A stretch of DNA of 47,434 nt, from positions 1 through 47,434 of IMG/VR virus record IMGVR_UViG_3300022752_000116. The stretch is one strand, 5' to 3'. The notes below the pieces were generated by a model, which was not told the DNA's origin, searched no databases, and saw nothing but the letters and a program-made list of their open reading frames with translations. Made by a program: the position numbers and the translations under genes. The stretch is from a virus. Positions within the stretch are counted from its first letter, which is position 1. The number at the start of each line of letters is the position of its first letter. Positions 18,834 to 26,777 of this stretch are shown here, one piece after another.

Positions 18834-20200
18834 GCTGATACAGCCTCTTTAGTTGTCGGACTTGTATTATCAGTCTGTGTATATGATGTTTTAGAACTGT
18901 CTTTTGCAATTTCTAAGATTGTTTGATATCTTGTTGGTTGTATAATATGTCTAACAGCAGTCACCAAGTATTTTCCGGAATAGAATTTATCAAGTTCTTT
19001 TAGATTGTCAGTTGGTTTCAATGAATACAAATCAAAATTAATTGTTCTACCAGCAGTTATACCTGGATCACCAGGTATTGATAATTTGATTGAAGTGTAA
19101 TTTGCAAGAGCAATTGCAGCGGTTCTTAATGGTAAAAATGTTTCAATAGAAATATCTTTTGCAAATCCACCTTGTTTTTCTTTAATATAAGGTATATTAC
19201 CTTGATTTGAGTTTCCTGTTGCAACTTTTAATACACCCTCAAATGCCTGACTTATATTTGTACCTAATCTATTTTGTAGGTCGTTTAACACACCTTCTGG
19301 ATTTAATTTTTCCATTTTACTTTTATTATAATCAAAGTCCGTAACATTAAAAGACCTAGTCATTGGATCAATAGACACCAAACGATTGGCAAAAGCACCA
19401 GAACTTATGTCATGCATCATATCATACACTTTATTAAACTCATATTCTAAAACCTGAGTTGTTTTATCCTGAAGGCTTTGGTTTTGATTGCTTATATTTT
19501 TAGGTTCATATCTATATGTTGCGTATATATTTTCTTTATTTAAAGATTGTATTGACCTAAAATTGAAACCATTTTTAGTTTCAAAGAACAACATATCTGC
19601 CGTACTGCCATATTTTTGTGGTCTGGCATATGTAGAAACCCAACTGATTGCTTCAAATGGCTTCATTTTTGGTATGACAAAATCATACATGCCAGTTGTT
19701 TCTTCAATTTTCTCTATATTCTGGCTTTTGATTTTTAACTTTTCTATCAATATATCTTTAACAATTTCAGATATTTTTTTACCAGTATATGATTTGCTTA
19801 TTTTTATTTGTTCAGATAACATCAGTTCTTCGGAACAGAAATATAATGTATATGGTTCTGAATTGTTGTTGCCTGATGGCTTTCTATTGCCTAGTTTATA
19901 TACTCTAAATCTTTGAATGTTTTCATTAGGCGCATCTTTAATTTTACCAAAATCTACTTCTATGAATTCATTACCAGTTAATTGTAATAATTCAATAAAA
20001 CCTTGTGCATCAATAATTGTGATATAACCAGAAGCCGCAAATGTATAAATGTCCTCGTAATAAGACATATCTATCATAAGTTTTCTGATATCAATTTTTT
20101 GACCAGCTGAATCCAAAAAATTTAATGTCTTTAATGAATAGTCCTGTGGGTAATAAACACCAGGGGTTTCTATCGCACTATTTGTTTGATTTTGTTCCAT
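18830..20200 (-). CDS. baseplate hub protein, gp27-like
   Basis: 456 residues. Features typical of contractile-tail hub proteins (T4 gp27, Mu gp44, VgrG N-terminus) are an N-terminal beta domain (SLKTLNFLDSAGQKIDIRKL, ITIIDAQGFIELLQLTGNEF), a helical segment with EIVKDILIEKLKI, and a second barrel with SWVSTYARP, ADMLFFETKNGFNFRSIQSL and KYLVTAVRHII near the C-terminus. The gene overlaps the start of the gp5-like spike by ATGA, and gp27 binds gp5 in T4. The family assignment rests on layout and motif resemblance, so other hub paralogues are possible. Confidence 0.68.
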   Translation of the reverse strand: MEQNQTNSAIETPGVYYPQDYSLKTLNFLDSAGQKIDIRKLMIDMSYYEDIYTFAASGYITIIDAQGFIELLQLTGNEFIEVDFGKIKDAPNENIQRFRVYKLGNRKPSGNNNSEPYTLYFCSEELMLSEQIKISKSYTGKKISEIVKDILIEKLKIKSQNIEKIEETTGMYDFVIPKMKPFEAISWVSTYARPQKYGSTADMLFFETKNGFNFRSIQSLNKENIYATYRYEPKNISNQNQSLQDKTTQVLEYEFNKVYDMMHDISSGAFANRLVSIDPMTRSFNVTDFDYNKSKMEKLNPEGVLNDLQNRLGTNISQAFEGVLKVATGNSNQGNIPYIKEKQGGFAKDISIETFLPLRTAAIALANYTSIKLSIPGDPGITAGRTINFDLYSLKPTDNLKELDKFYSGKYLVTAVRHIIQPTRYQTILEIAKDSSKTSYTQTDNTSPTTKEAVSA

Positions 20201-20202
20201 AA

Positions 20203-20826
20203 TTACTTCATAAGATTTTTAAATTCTTTTTCTAATTGATTTACATACACTTCATTTAATATGTTAATCGTTCTTTTAGACTCATTTGTTTCCATTTCCC
20301 AATCATAATAAGAAAGAATTTTCTTTGTGACCGAAACTGTCACAACGCCTGTTGGTAGAGTGTAAGAGTTTGTAGTTTCTTGTAAATTATTATAGTAAAG
20401 TTCATCAATTACAACAGTATTTACAGTTGTTGTTTGTGTTTCAACGTTATATTTTGTGATTATTTTTTGAAACTGATATGTTGTTGAATATGGATCAAAA
20501 ACACTCCATGTACCCAAAGATTGATTGTATCCGTATTTATCGTTGATATAAGTATTAAATGCTGCGTAATTTAATGGCCATTCCCATTGTGGATCCATGA
20601 TTTGATTTGCAAACAATACAATCCAGTAACGATAAGAGTCACCATAATACTTATAAGCAACAATTTCTGGAGTATCACCTTCTTGTAAATCATATTTGTA
20701 ATACACCATAGGATTTTTTAAAACACTCGGTATAATACTGGCCCGAGCCATCAAGTTTGTATATAATGATGAAGTTCCTTGTGAACTTCTGTAAACAATT
20801 TTAGGTAAAGTATTGAAATATTGCAT
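20203..20826 (-). CDS. 53: baseplate wedge protein gp53
   Basis: 207 residues (T4 gp53 is 196). The conserved gp53 segment is clear: YKYDLQEGDTPEIVAYKYYG, DSYRYWIVLFANQIMDPQWE and WPLNYAAFNTYINDKYG, the LysM-like core that clamps gp6 dimers in the assembled wedge. It sits between gp48-like and gp27-like genes with 1-2 base spacing, so it is part of one tightly packed baseplate operon. Confidence 0.9.
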   Translation of the reverse strand: MQYFNTLPKIVYRSSQGTSSLYTNLMARASIIPSVLKNPMVYYKYDLQEGDTPEIVAYKYYGDSYRYWIVLFANQIMDPQWEWPLNYAAFNTYINDKYGYNQSLGTWSVFDPYSTTYQFQKIITKYNVETQTTTVNTVVIDELYYNNLQETTNSYTLPTGVVTVSVTKKILSYYDWEMETNESKRTINILNEVYVNQLEKEFKNLMK

Positions 20827-20827
20827 T

Positions 20828-21874
20828 TTAGTATCCAGCGAATTCTATTTTTGCTCTATCAACAAGTTCAATTTCTTTGAAATTCAACGTTAATGTGGTT
20901 TGTACAGGTGCACCATCAGTATGTGCAGACCAACCATTAGGTGCGTAATTAACTTCAATTGATTCAATTACACTTTCACCTACCGCAGCTATATTAGAAT
21001 TTATACCACCATCTTTATAGAAACCTAGATTGAATGTTGATGGAGGAATAAAGAACATGCCAGATTGACTAATTCTAGGTGCAGCGTGTGTTTTAAATAG
21101 TTTAATTATACTTTTAACTGTATCTGCTTCTTCTTTGGAATATGGTGTAAATGTAAATGACATTGAATATGTTCTAAAATCAATACCATCAAACAGTAGT
21201 TGTTGGCCTGGATTGATTGCAAGGCCTTGTGTGGATAATAATAATTTTCCTCCACTTGATGTAGCAGCACCAATACCACCATTAATTGCACTGGCAATTC
21301 CACTTATGAATCCTTTTTGGCCTCTTTCTTTTGGTGCGAATAAACTTGACACACCTTGCAGAGCAGACTGTGCAGCATCTAATAAACTAACATTTCCATA
21401 AGATGCGTTATTTGTGAAACTTAGGCCATCTGGCATATATAGACCAATAGTAGCTGCCAATCTAGTTTTCTTTGGTTTTAAAGAAAGATTTGTTTTTTCT
21501 GTTACTTGTGCATATGCTTCTTTACCAGCATCAATTGTACCAGAAATTACATTTTTAACAGCAGCAGTTGTTGTTTTTATTCCAGCTAATGGATTTTGAG
21601 TAGTAGTGGCTGGTGCACCAGCAAAATCATTTTGTGCATCACTAACACCATTGTTAAATAAATTAGATATTTTTTCAGTATCGTATTGTGTAGGTTCAAT
21701 CTCATTAATTACAAATTGAATCCAATGACCTCTTGTGGCTGAACCTAAATCTCTAGGATAAGAGTAAGTTTCTATGTTTGAACCTCCACCAAAAAGTTTA
21801 GCTAAAGGACCTTTGAGTAGATTTCCAGGTATTGATACACCACCAATTGATGAGGGAATTGATATGATTGCCAT
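20828..21874 (-). CDS. 48: baseplate tail-tube cap/initiator protein, gp48-like
   Basis: 348 residues (T4 gp48 is 364, gp54 is 320). The N-terminus is a Gly/Ser-rich arm followed by TYSYPRDLGSATRGHWIQFV. The C-terminal half has a tube-protein-like beta domain (LLFDGIDFRTYSMSFTFTPY, SKEEADTVKSIIKLFKTHA, FFIPPSTFNLGFYKDGG). gp48 and gp54 share the gp19 tube fold and cap the baseplate hub to nucleate the tail tube. The YPRDLG segment and length favour gp48, but gp54 cannot be excluded. It is the first gene of the minus-strand late operon. Confidence 0.72.
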   Translation of the reverse strand: MAIISIPSSIGGVSIPGNLLKGPLAKLFGGGSNIETYSYPRDLGSATRGHWIQFVINEIEPTQYDTEKISNLFNNGVSDAQNDFAGAPATTTQNPLAGIKTTTAAVKNVISGTIDAGKEAYAQVTEKTNLSLKPKKTRLAATIGLYMPDGLSFTNNASYGNVSLLDAAQSALQGVSSLFAPKERGQKGFISGIASAINGGIGAATSSGGKLLLSTQGLAINPGQQLLFDGIDFRTYSMSFTFTPYSKEEADTVKSIIKLFKTHAAPRISQSGMFFIPPSTFNLGFYKDGGINSNIAAVGESVIESIEVNYAPNGWSAHTDGAPVQTTLTLNFKEIELVDRAKIEFAGY

Positions 21875-21902
21875 TTATTTTTCCATAAAAAGGTATACAT
21901 AG

Positions 21903-21910
21903 TATTTATG
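21903..21910 (-). promoter_or_regulatory. late-promoter-like CATAAATA ahead of gp48-like
   Basis: The minus strand reads CATAAATA 29 bases upstream of the gp48-like ATG, one base from the T4 late consensus TATAAATA. It overlaps the start codon of the divergent gp4 gene. It is the only such octamer in the short divergent gap and would serve the whole baseplate operon. Confidence 0.4.
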
Positions 21911-22342
21911 GCATATTCAGGAACATTTAAACCATCAAACCCACAAAAATACGTTGGGGATTACAAAAACATCATATATCGCTCAAGTTGGGAAGCAAGA
22001 GTGATGAATTGGCTCGACAAAAATACAAATATTATTTCTTGGGCTTCAGAAGAAGTTGTAATACCTTACATTTCTCCAGTTGACGGAAGATGGCACAGAT
22101 ACTTTCCAGATTTTGTTGTAAAAGTCAGAGATAAGAACGGCACACTGAAAACGATGATGTTAGAAGTGAAACCAAAAAAACAAACCAAAGAACCAGAACA
22201 ACAAAGACGAGTTACCAAAAGATATATTACCGAGGTAACTACTTGGGGTGTCAATCAGGCTAAATGGAAAGCTGCAACCGAATATTGTTTAGACCGTGGT
22301 TGGGAATTTAAATTGATTACTGAGGACCATCTTGGCTTGTAA
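21908..22342 (+). CDS. 4: head completion nuclease gp4
   Basis: 144 residues (T4 gp4 about 150). It has YRSSWEARVMNWLDKN near the N-terminus and a PD-(D/E)XK signature: Glu29, Pro67-Asp68 in YFPDFVVKV and Glu86-Val87-Lys88 in MLEVKPKKQTK, with a downstream basic helix. T4 gp4 (also called gp50/4) is needed to finish the filled head before tail joining. It is the first gene of the plus-strand late block and diverges from the gp48-like gene. Confidence 0.88.
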   Translation: MAYSGTFKPSNPQKYVGDYKNIIYRSSWEARVMNWLDKNTNIISWASEEVVIPYISPVDGRWHRYFPDFVVKVRDKNGTLKTMMLEVKPKKQTKEPEQQRRVTKRYITEVTTWGVNQAKWKAATEYCLDRGWEFKLITEDHLGL

Positions 22343-22353
22343 CTAAATAAGTC

Positions 22354-22974
22354 ATGGCAATCAAACCCTCTATTCTTACTACACTCGCTGAACAAAAATC
22401 TGCTGCTGAATTGCAGACGATGAGCCGTGAATCTTTGCAATGGGTAACCAAAAAGGTTGCAGAACTTCGTAATCCTGGTCGTTTAGCAATACCAATTACT
22501 AAAGAAAAAACCAGATTTACACCACCATCAAGCCGTCAAAAGTTTCTAATGGGTGGTCTTTATTTCTTTATGTACGATCCAAAAGGCAAAGATGATTTGC
22601 CTTATTATGACAAATTTCCATTAGTCATGCCACTTAAAAGAGAATCTGATGGTTTTCTAGGTCTGAATCTACATTATCTACCAATCAAGTATAGAATAAA
22701 TTTCATGCGTAAATTGATGCCATTGGCCATCTTTAATGATGAGGATGAGATTAAACGTATTCGTATCACCTATGCTATATTAGATGCGTCTAAGAAATTC
22801 AAAGAATTTAGACCATGTATTAAGAAATATTTGTATTCTCATGTTAAATCCAGAATACTCACAGTTGAACCTAATGAATGGGATATTGCTTTGTATTTAC
22901 CAGTTCAACAATTCAAAAAGGCTCCAGCTAGTAAAGTTTGGAGAGAATCCGTAGAAGAAATAAGGAATTCATAA
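22354..22974 (+). CDS. conserved T4-type late protein, possibly DNA-end protector or virion protein
   Basis: 206 residues starting 11 bases after gp4 and ending 1 base before the gp19-like gene. The central block QKFLMGGLYFFMYDPKGKDD, LPYYDKFPLVMPL and GFLGLNLHYLPIKYRINFMR is highly conserved in T4-like phages of aquatic bacteria. In T4, gene 2 (DNA-end protector) is next to gene 4, and that position suggests a gp2-like role. The sequence itself does not prove it. Confidence 0.6.
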   Translation: MAIKPSILTTLAEQKSAAELQTMSRESLQWVTKKVAELRNPGRLAIPITKEKTRFTPPSSRQKFLMGGLYFFMYDPKGKDDLPYYDKFPLVMPLKRESDGFLGLNLHYLPIKYRINFMRKLMPLAIFNDEDEIKRIRITYAILDASKKFKEFRPCIKKYLYSHVKSRILTVEPNEWDIALYLPVQQFKKAPASKVWRESVEEIRNS

Positions 22975-22975
22975 A

Positions 22976-23665
22976 ATGGCAGGTTCAATCAATGACTTTA
23001 AATCAAGTTTTAAGAATGATTTGGCTAGACCAAATCGTTTTGACGTTGATATTCCTATACCACTAACTCTACTACCATATCTCAAAACTTCCAATAATTT
23101 AAGATATCGTTGCGAAAACGCCAATTTACCTGGTCGTACATTGGCTACAATGGAACAAAAAACATATGGTCCTGTTGAAAAGTTTCCATATATGACAACC
23201 TACAACGATATTGATTTAACTTTTATTGTTGATGGTGATATGTCACAGAAGGTCTTTTTTGATGCATGGTTGAATTATATCAATCCATTGTATAATAACA
23301 ATTTCAGATACAAAAGTGATTATGCAACTGACCTGAGAATAACACAATATGATGTTACTAATCAAGCATCATATTCAGTTGACTTATACGAAGCATATCC
23401 TATCTCTATCAATCAATTAGACTTAGATTGGTCTAATGATTCTTATCATAAACTTACAGTAACATTTGCCTATACTAAATGGAAAAACAATTCACTGGAA
23501 GCTCTTGCAATGGAGTTTGTGGATTCTGTTATTGGGAATGTTGCAGACCGATTCGGTGGTCTTGGTGGTACTTCTGGTGGTGCCTTGGGTTCAATCACTG
23601 GTGGTGCAATTAATGGTTCTGGTATTGGATTAGGACCAAAAACACCAAACAATCCGATTGGATAA
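22976..23665 (+). CDS. tail tube protein family, gp19-like
   Basis: 229 residues with the gp19-type tube motifs NLRYRCENANLPGRTLATME, YGPVEKFPYMTTYNDIDLTF and FFDAWLNYINPLYNNNFRY, then YEAYPISINQLDLDWSNDSY. The last 40 residues are a Gly-rich tail (FGGLGGTSGGALGSITGGA). T4-like aquatic phages often carry a main gp19 next to the sheath and a second gp19-like protein in the hub region. The neighbours (gp4, gp26) suggest this is the second type, a hub or tube-end protein. It ends at 23665, directly against the convergent GIY-YIG gene. Confidence 0.72.
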   Translation: MAGSINDFKSSFKNDLARPNRFDVDIPIPLTLLPYLKTSNNLRYRCENANLPGRTLATMEQKTYGPVEKFPYMTTYNDIDLTFIVDGDMSQKVFFDAWLNYINPLYNNNFRYKSDYATDLRITQYDVTNQASYSVDLYEAYPISINQLDLDWSNDSYHKLTVTFAYTKWKNNSLEALAMEFVDSVIGNVADRFGGLGGTSGGALGSITGGAINGSGIGLGPKTPNNPIG

Positions 23666-24202
23666 CTATCTATTATAATTTCTCCAAGTAGATGCACAAG
23701 ACCGGCCACAAGTAAGTCTATTTTGGTGTTTTAATGTTGTAAATATTTTATCACAGATTGGACACTCTTTAGACAATCTAGAACCATTATTGTCATAAAA
23801 TTCATTTAATTTATTCTTTTGTTTTTGTATATGTTCTGGAGACAACTTTTTACCTAAATGTGATAAAGACATACGATTCAATGATTTTTTTGTATGTTTG
23901 CGCCCTAACATAACACCTTCACCACCAATAGTCATATTATAACCCTCATTTAAACTATTATATTCATTTATAAAATATGGTTCCATAACATTCAAACAAT
24001 GTTTTCCCTGAGTTGACTGGTATATAACTTCCCAGGTAAAATTTTCCCAACCATTTTTTCTTATTGATTGATAAAATTTTGTGTTTATTGTTTTATATTT
24101 GTGCAAATGTTGTTTTTGCCGATTTGGCCAATTGGAATCAAATCCAATATAAACTTTTCCAGTTAATTGGTTTGTTGCTTTATATATGGAATAAATAGAC
24201 AT
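23666..24202 (-). CDS. GIY-YIG homing endonuclease (copy A)
   Basis: 178 residues. The GIY-YIG nuclease domain is at residues 3-95: YSIYKATNQLTGKVYIGFDS, an Arg in NRQKQH, NGWENFTWEVIY, and the Glu in NVMEPYFINEYNSL, ending MTIGGEG. A NUMOD3-like DNA-binding helix follows (GRKHTKKSLNRMSLSHLGKK), then a C-terminal zinc-finger-like CPICDKIF with a later CGRSC. It is antisense within the plus-strand baseplate operon, between the gp19-like gene and gp26, and carries its own late promoter and structured leader. It is closely related to the gene at 41819-42394. Confidence 0.93.
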   Translation of the reverse strand: MSIYSIYKATNQLTGKVYIGFDSNWPNRQKQHLHKYKTINTKFYQSIRKNGWENFTWEVIYQSTQGKHCLNVMEPYFINEYNSLNEGYNMTIGGEGVMLGRKHTKKSLNRMSLSHLGKKLSPEHIQKQKNKLNEFYDNNGSRLSKECPICDKIFTTLKHQNRLTCGRSCASTWRNYNR

Positions 24203-24274
24203 GAGCTGGTAGTTCCTTTTAAACTATTAGAGTGGATGCGGAGGTTAGAGTCTGGCGATCCACATTTATTTATA
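24203..24274 (-). promoter_or_regulatory. late promoter and structured 5' leader of GIY-YIG copy A
   Basis: Minus strand: TATAAATA at 24274-24267, then AATGTGGATCGCC, a variable loop, CGCATCCACTCTAA, then TAGTT-TAAAAGG-AACTA and CCAGCTC before the ATG. GTGGAT/ATCCAC forms stem 1, and TAGTT/AACTA forms stem 2 with the AAGG ribosome binding site in its 7-base loop. The same architecture precedes two other GIY-YIG genes in this window. Confidence 0.75.
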
Positions 24275-24289
24275 ACAGGAGAATATAAT

Positions 24290-25024
24290 ATGGCGCTTCC
24301 ACGCTTAGACGTACCAACATATGAAATTGAATTGCCTATTTCTAAGAAGAAAGTCAAATACAGACCTTTTCTTGTAAAAGAACAAAAGAATCTGTTGATG
24401 GCTTTAGAATCCAATGAAGCAACTACGATTCAACAAAATGTTTTTGATATTCTAAACAATTGTACTTTGACAGAAGGTATTGATATTGATAAGTTACCAA
24501 TTATTGATGTTGAATATTACTTTATTAACCTTAGAGCCAAATCTGTTGGCGAAATCGTTGAAACAAAATATAAATGTAATAATGAAGTGAATGAAAAGGT
24601 TTGTGGTAATTTAATGGAATCACAAATCAATTTGACTAACATCAAACCGTTTTATGAGAACGAATCAGTTGATCCAGAAATACAGTTAACTGATAACATT
24701 TTTATTAAGATGAAATACCCAGAATTCTCTGTGGTAAAAAGTTCTATTGAAATGGAAGATATCACAGAAGTTACTTTCAATATGATTGCTGAGTCTGTAG
24801 AGTATGTTTATGATAGTGAACAAGAACAATTTCATTATGCAAGAGAAGCAGAACCTGGTGAAATGTTGGACTTTGTTGAATCCTTGAATCAACAACAGTT
24901 TGAAAAGGTAGAAAACTTCTTTAACAATCTACCAAAGTTAAAGGAAACTATTGAGATGGACTGTAGTAAATGTGGATTTCACCACAAGATAGATGTGGAG
25001 GGTCTTGAGAATTTTTTCGGGTAA
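24290..25024 (+). CDS. 26: baseplate hub assembly protein gp26 (T4_baseplate family)
   Basis: 244 residues from the ATG at 24290, chosen because AGGAG lies 8 bases upstream and the N-terminus MALPRLDVPTYEIELPISKK matches the family. The next segment, VKYRPFLVKEQKNLLMALES, is the hallmark of the T4 gp26 family, whose T4 member is 208 residues. The C-terminus holds CSKCGFHH, a possible zinc knuckle. gp26 acts in baseplate hub assembly with gp51, encoded immediately downstream in the -1 frame. The zero-frame ends ENFFG-stop directly after a slippery heptamer, so a share of ribosomes should continue into gp51. Confidence 0.85.
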   Translation: MALPRLDVPTYEIELPISKKKVKYRPFLVKEQKNLLMALESNEATTIQQNVFDILNNCTLTEGIDIDKLPIIDVEYYFINLRAKSVGEIVETKYKCNNEVNEKVCGNLMESQINLTNIKPFYENESVDPEIQLTDNIFIKMKYPEFSVVKSSIEMEDITEVTFNMIAESVEYVYDSEQEQFHYAREAEPGEMLDFVESLNQQQFEKVENFFNNLPKLKETIEMDCSKCGFHHKIDVEGLENFFG

Positions 25025-25081
25025 CGCTGCGTCACGATAATTTGAGAAATTATTACAAAACTAATTTCTCTTTGATGCAGC
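25012..25081 (+). promoter_or_regulatory. -1 programmed ribosomal frameshift signal (slippery site plus stem-loop)
   Basis: Slippery heptamer T_TTT_TTC at 25012-25018 in the gp26 frame is followed by GGG TAA. After a 7-base spacer, GCTGCGTCA (25026-25034) pairs with TGATGCAGC (25073-25081), 9 bp with one G-U. Inside it GAGAAATTA (25044-25052) pairs perfectly with TAATTTCTC (25062-25070). Slippery sequence, spacer length and stem-loop all fit a classical -1 frameshift element. Confidence 0.8.
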
Positions 25082-25206
25082 ATCACAAATATAGTTTGAC
25101 TGAACTTGAATCTATGTTGCCATGGGAACGTGACATTTATATTGCAATGTTAATACAGTATATTGAAGAAGAAAATCAAAAGATTAAAGAAAGACAAAGA
25201 AAATAA
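25018..25206 (+). CDS. 51: gp51-like baseplate hub assembly protein, made as -1 frameshift extension of gp26
   Basis: The -1 frame relative to gp26 is open from just before the slippery site (a TGA closes it at 25006-25008) to TAA at 25204. Beyond the slip it encodes 62 residues: RVTLRHDNLRNYYKTNFSLM, QHHKYSLTELESMLPWERDI, then YIAMLIQYIEEENQKIKERQ. The HHKYSLTELE...PWERDIY core is typical of the small gp51-like proteins of aquatic T4-like phages. There is no ATG or good ribosome binding site before the conserved region (first ATG at 25075 lies inside it). So the product is probably a gp26-gp51 fusion, analogous to lambda G-GT. An independent short product from 25075 is the alternative. Confidence 0.75.
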   Translation, partial: RVTLRHDNLRNYYKTNFSLMQHHKYSLTELESMLPWERDIYIAMLIQYIEEENQKIKERQRK

Positions 25207-25209
25207 TAA

Positions 25210-26763
25210 ATGGCAAGAGACACAAGTAAAGATATCACCCATGAAAATATGCGGGCTAGGTTATCTGATAAATCAAAACAAACTGCTTCTTCACTGAAAG
25301 AATCGGCTAGTCCTAAGTCATCTCCTGCCGATTCAAATTTAGATGGCGCAGAAGAAATTCTTGGTGCCATCTATGAGTTAATGGTTAAGAGTCGTGAACA
25401 GACGGTAAAAACCAGAGAAGATGAACAAACATTAAATAAAAAGAAAAAAGAACAGGATGATACTCAACATCAAGAGATATTAAAGGCTCTGACTGTTCGT
25501 AGAAAACCTGGTAAAAAGAAAAAACCAGAAGAAGCTAAGAAAGAAGAACCTAAGAAACCATCCGAAAAACCAGCTGAAAAGAAACCATCCGAAAAACCAG
25601 CTGAAAAGAAACCATCCGAAAAACCAGCTGAAAAGAAACCGGCTGAAAAGCCAGTTGAAAAGAAGCCAGCCGAAACAAAAAAAGTAGAGGAAAAGGCTAA
25701 AACTGAAGGTGAAAAAGCCAAAAAAACTGCCGAGAAAGAAGGCGAAAAGGCTAAACAAACTGCTGAGAGAGAAAGTAAAGCTGCAAAAGATAAAGTAGAA
25801 AGAGAAGCACAAGCAGCCAAAAAGAAAGCTGAACCAGTAAAAGAAAAACCTGCGGAAGCACCAAAGAAAGTTGAACCCGCACCAAAACCAGCAGAAGTAA
25901 CAAAACCTCCACCTTCAGCAATGAAGTTACCTAAAGGTATGGGTATTGCAGCTGGAGCAATTATTGGAGCTTTAGCTGCAGCAGGTATAACAAATGCATA
26001 TGCTCAAAGAGCAATTTTAGCTAATGTACAAAAAGAAACTGGTGGCACCGAACTAGAAGAAAATTTACTCAAATATAAAAATACCAGTAATAAACGTATA
26101 CGTGAAATATTTACAAAAAGAGTTGAAAAATATTCAGATGATGAATTGGATCAAATAAAAAGAGATCCATATAAATTCGGTGAATTGGTTTATGGAAAAG
26201 ATACAAAAATTGGCCAAAGTATGGGCAATACAGAAGATGGTGATGGTTACAAATACAGAGGTCGTGGTTATATACAATTAACTGGAAAAAATAATTACAA
26301 AGCTTATAGTTCAGCGGCAGGTGTTGATTTAGTAAAAAATCCAGACGCATTATTGGAACCTACAGTCGCTGCAAAAGTAACTGCTGCATTTGTTAAAAAA
26401 GGTTCTGGTAAAAAAGGTTTAGAATTTTCAAATCAAGAAGAGGCAAATAGAGCAGTTACACAATCTATAGGTGGATCTAAATTAAATTTGGATCAAGGTA
26501 TTGGTGCAGAATTATTAACAAAAGTTAACAAATATTCTACAAATTATTCTGAAGTTGGTAGTAATACAAATACCGGTAATCAAATAGACCAATCATCACA
26601 ACAAAATAAAGATTTAAAAGACCAAGCATCCAGAGATAAAGCTGCTGTAAATGTTGTCAATCAATCTACTAATGTTCAACAAGGTAGTCAAACACCAGCA
26701 CCACAACAAAAAGTTGATGACAGACCTGTATGGTATAAAAAACTTTTTACTCCAAGTGAATAA
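25210..26763 (+). CDS. virion-associated GH19-type lytic protein with Lys/Glu/Ala/Pro-rich arm
   Basis: 517 residues. Residues 45-100 form a charged helix. Residues about 100-240 are low-complexity K/E/A/P repeats. A Gly/Ala hydrophobic segment (MGIAAGAIIGALAAAGI) lies near 247-263. The C-terminal domain (about 265-450) has GH19 chitinase/lysozyme-like motifs: ANVQKETGG with Glu276 at the family's catalytic HETGG position, and YRGRGYIQLTGKNNY near 350-362. Located in the tail-hub region where T4 has genes 27-29, it is likely packaged in the tail and cuts peptidoglycan during entry, replacing the lysozyme missing from the gp5-like spike. A free endolysin is less likely, given the N-terminal arm and context. 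Confidence 0.72.
   Translation: MARDTSKDITHENMRARLSDKSKQTASSLKESASPKSSPADSNLDGAEEILGAIYELMVKSREQTVKTREDEQTLNKKKKEQDDTQHQEILKALTVRRKPGKKKKPEEAKKEEPKKPSEKPAEKKPSEKPAEKKPSEKPAEKKPAEKPVEKKPAETKKVEEKAKTEGEKAKKTAEKEGEKAKQTAERESKAAKDKVEREAQAAKKKAEPVKEKPAEAPKKVEPAPKPAEVTKPPPSAMKLPKGMGIAAGAIIGALAAAGITNAYAQRAILANVQKETGGTELEENLLKYKNTSNKRIREIFTKRVEKYSDDELDQIKRDPYKFGELVYGKDTKIGQSMGNTEDGDGYKYRGRGYIQLTGKNNYKAYSSAAGVDLVKNPDALLEPTVAAKVTAAFVKKGSGKKGLEFSNQEEANRAVTQSIGGSKLNLDQGIGAELLTKVNKYSTNYSEVGSNTNTGNQIDQSSQQNKDLKDQASRDKAAVNVVNQSTNVQQGSQTPAPQQKVDDRPVWYKKLFTPSE
25561..25668 (+). repeat. tandem 27-bp repeats encoding SEKPAEKKP units
   Basis: Two identical and one nearly identical 27-base units start at 25561, 25588 and 25615 (TCCGAAAAACCAGCTGAAAA then GAAACCA), followed by a degenerate fourth at 25642. 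They encode SEKPAEKKP repeats in the arm of the GH19-type protein. Near-identity of the DNA suggests recent slippage expansion. Confidence 0.85.
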
Positions 26764-26777
26764 TAAAAGGAAATAAA

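Noticed and set aside
22343-22349. CTAAATA between gp4 and the next gene as a late promoter
   Set aside because: Only 5 bases before the next ATG and not a full TATAAATA match; it would give a leaderless message, so I do not call it.
24167-24289. N-terminal extension of gp26 to 24167
   Set aside because: The extension crosses the late promoter and structured leader of the antisense GIY-YIG gene; ATG 24290 has AGGAG and the conserved N-terminus.
25470-25820. Long antisense frames rich in Phe/Ser opposite the Lys/Pro repeat arm
   Set aside because: They are shadows caused by the low-complexity repeat on the plus strand; composition and lack of start signals argue against coding.
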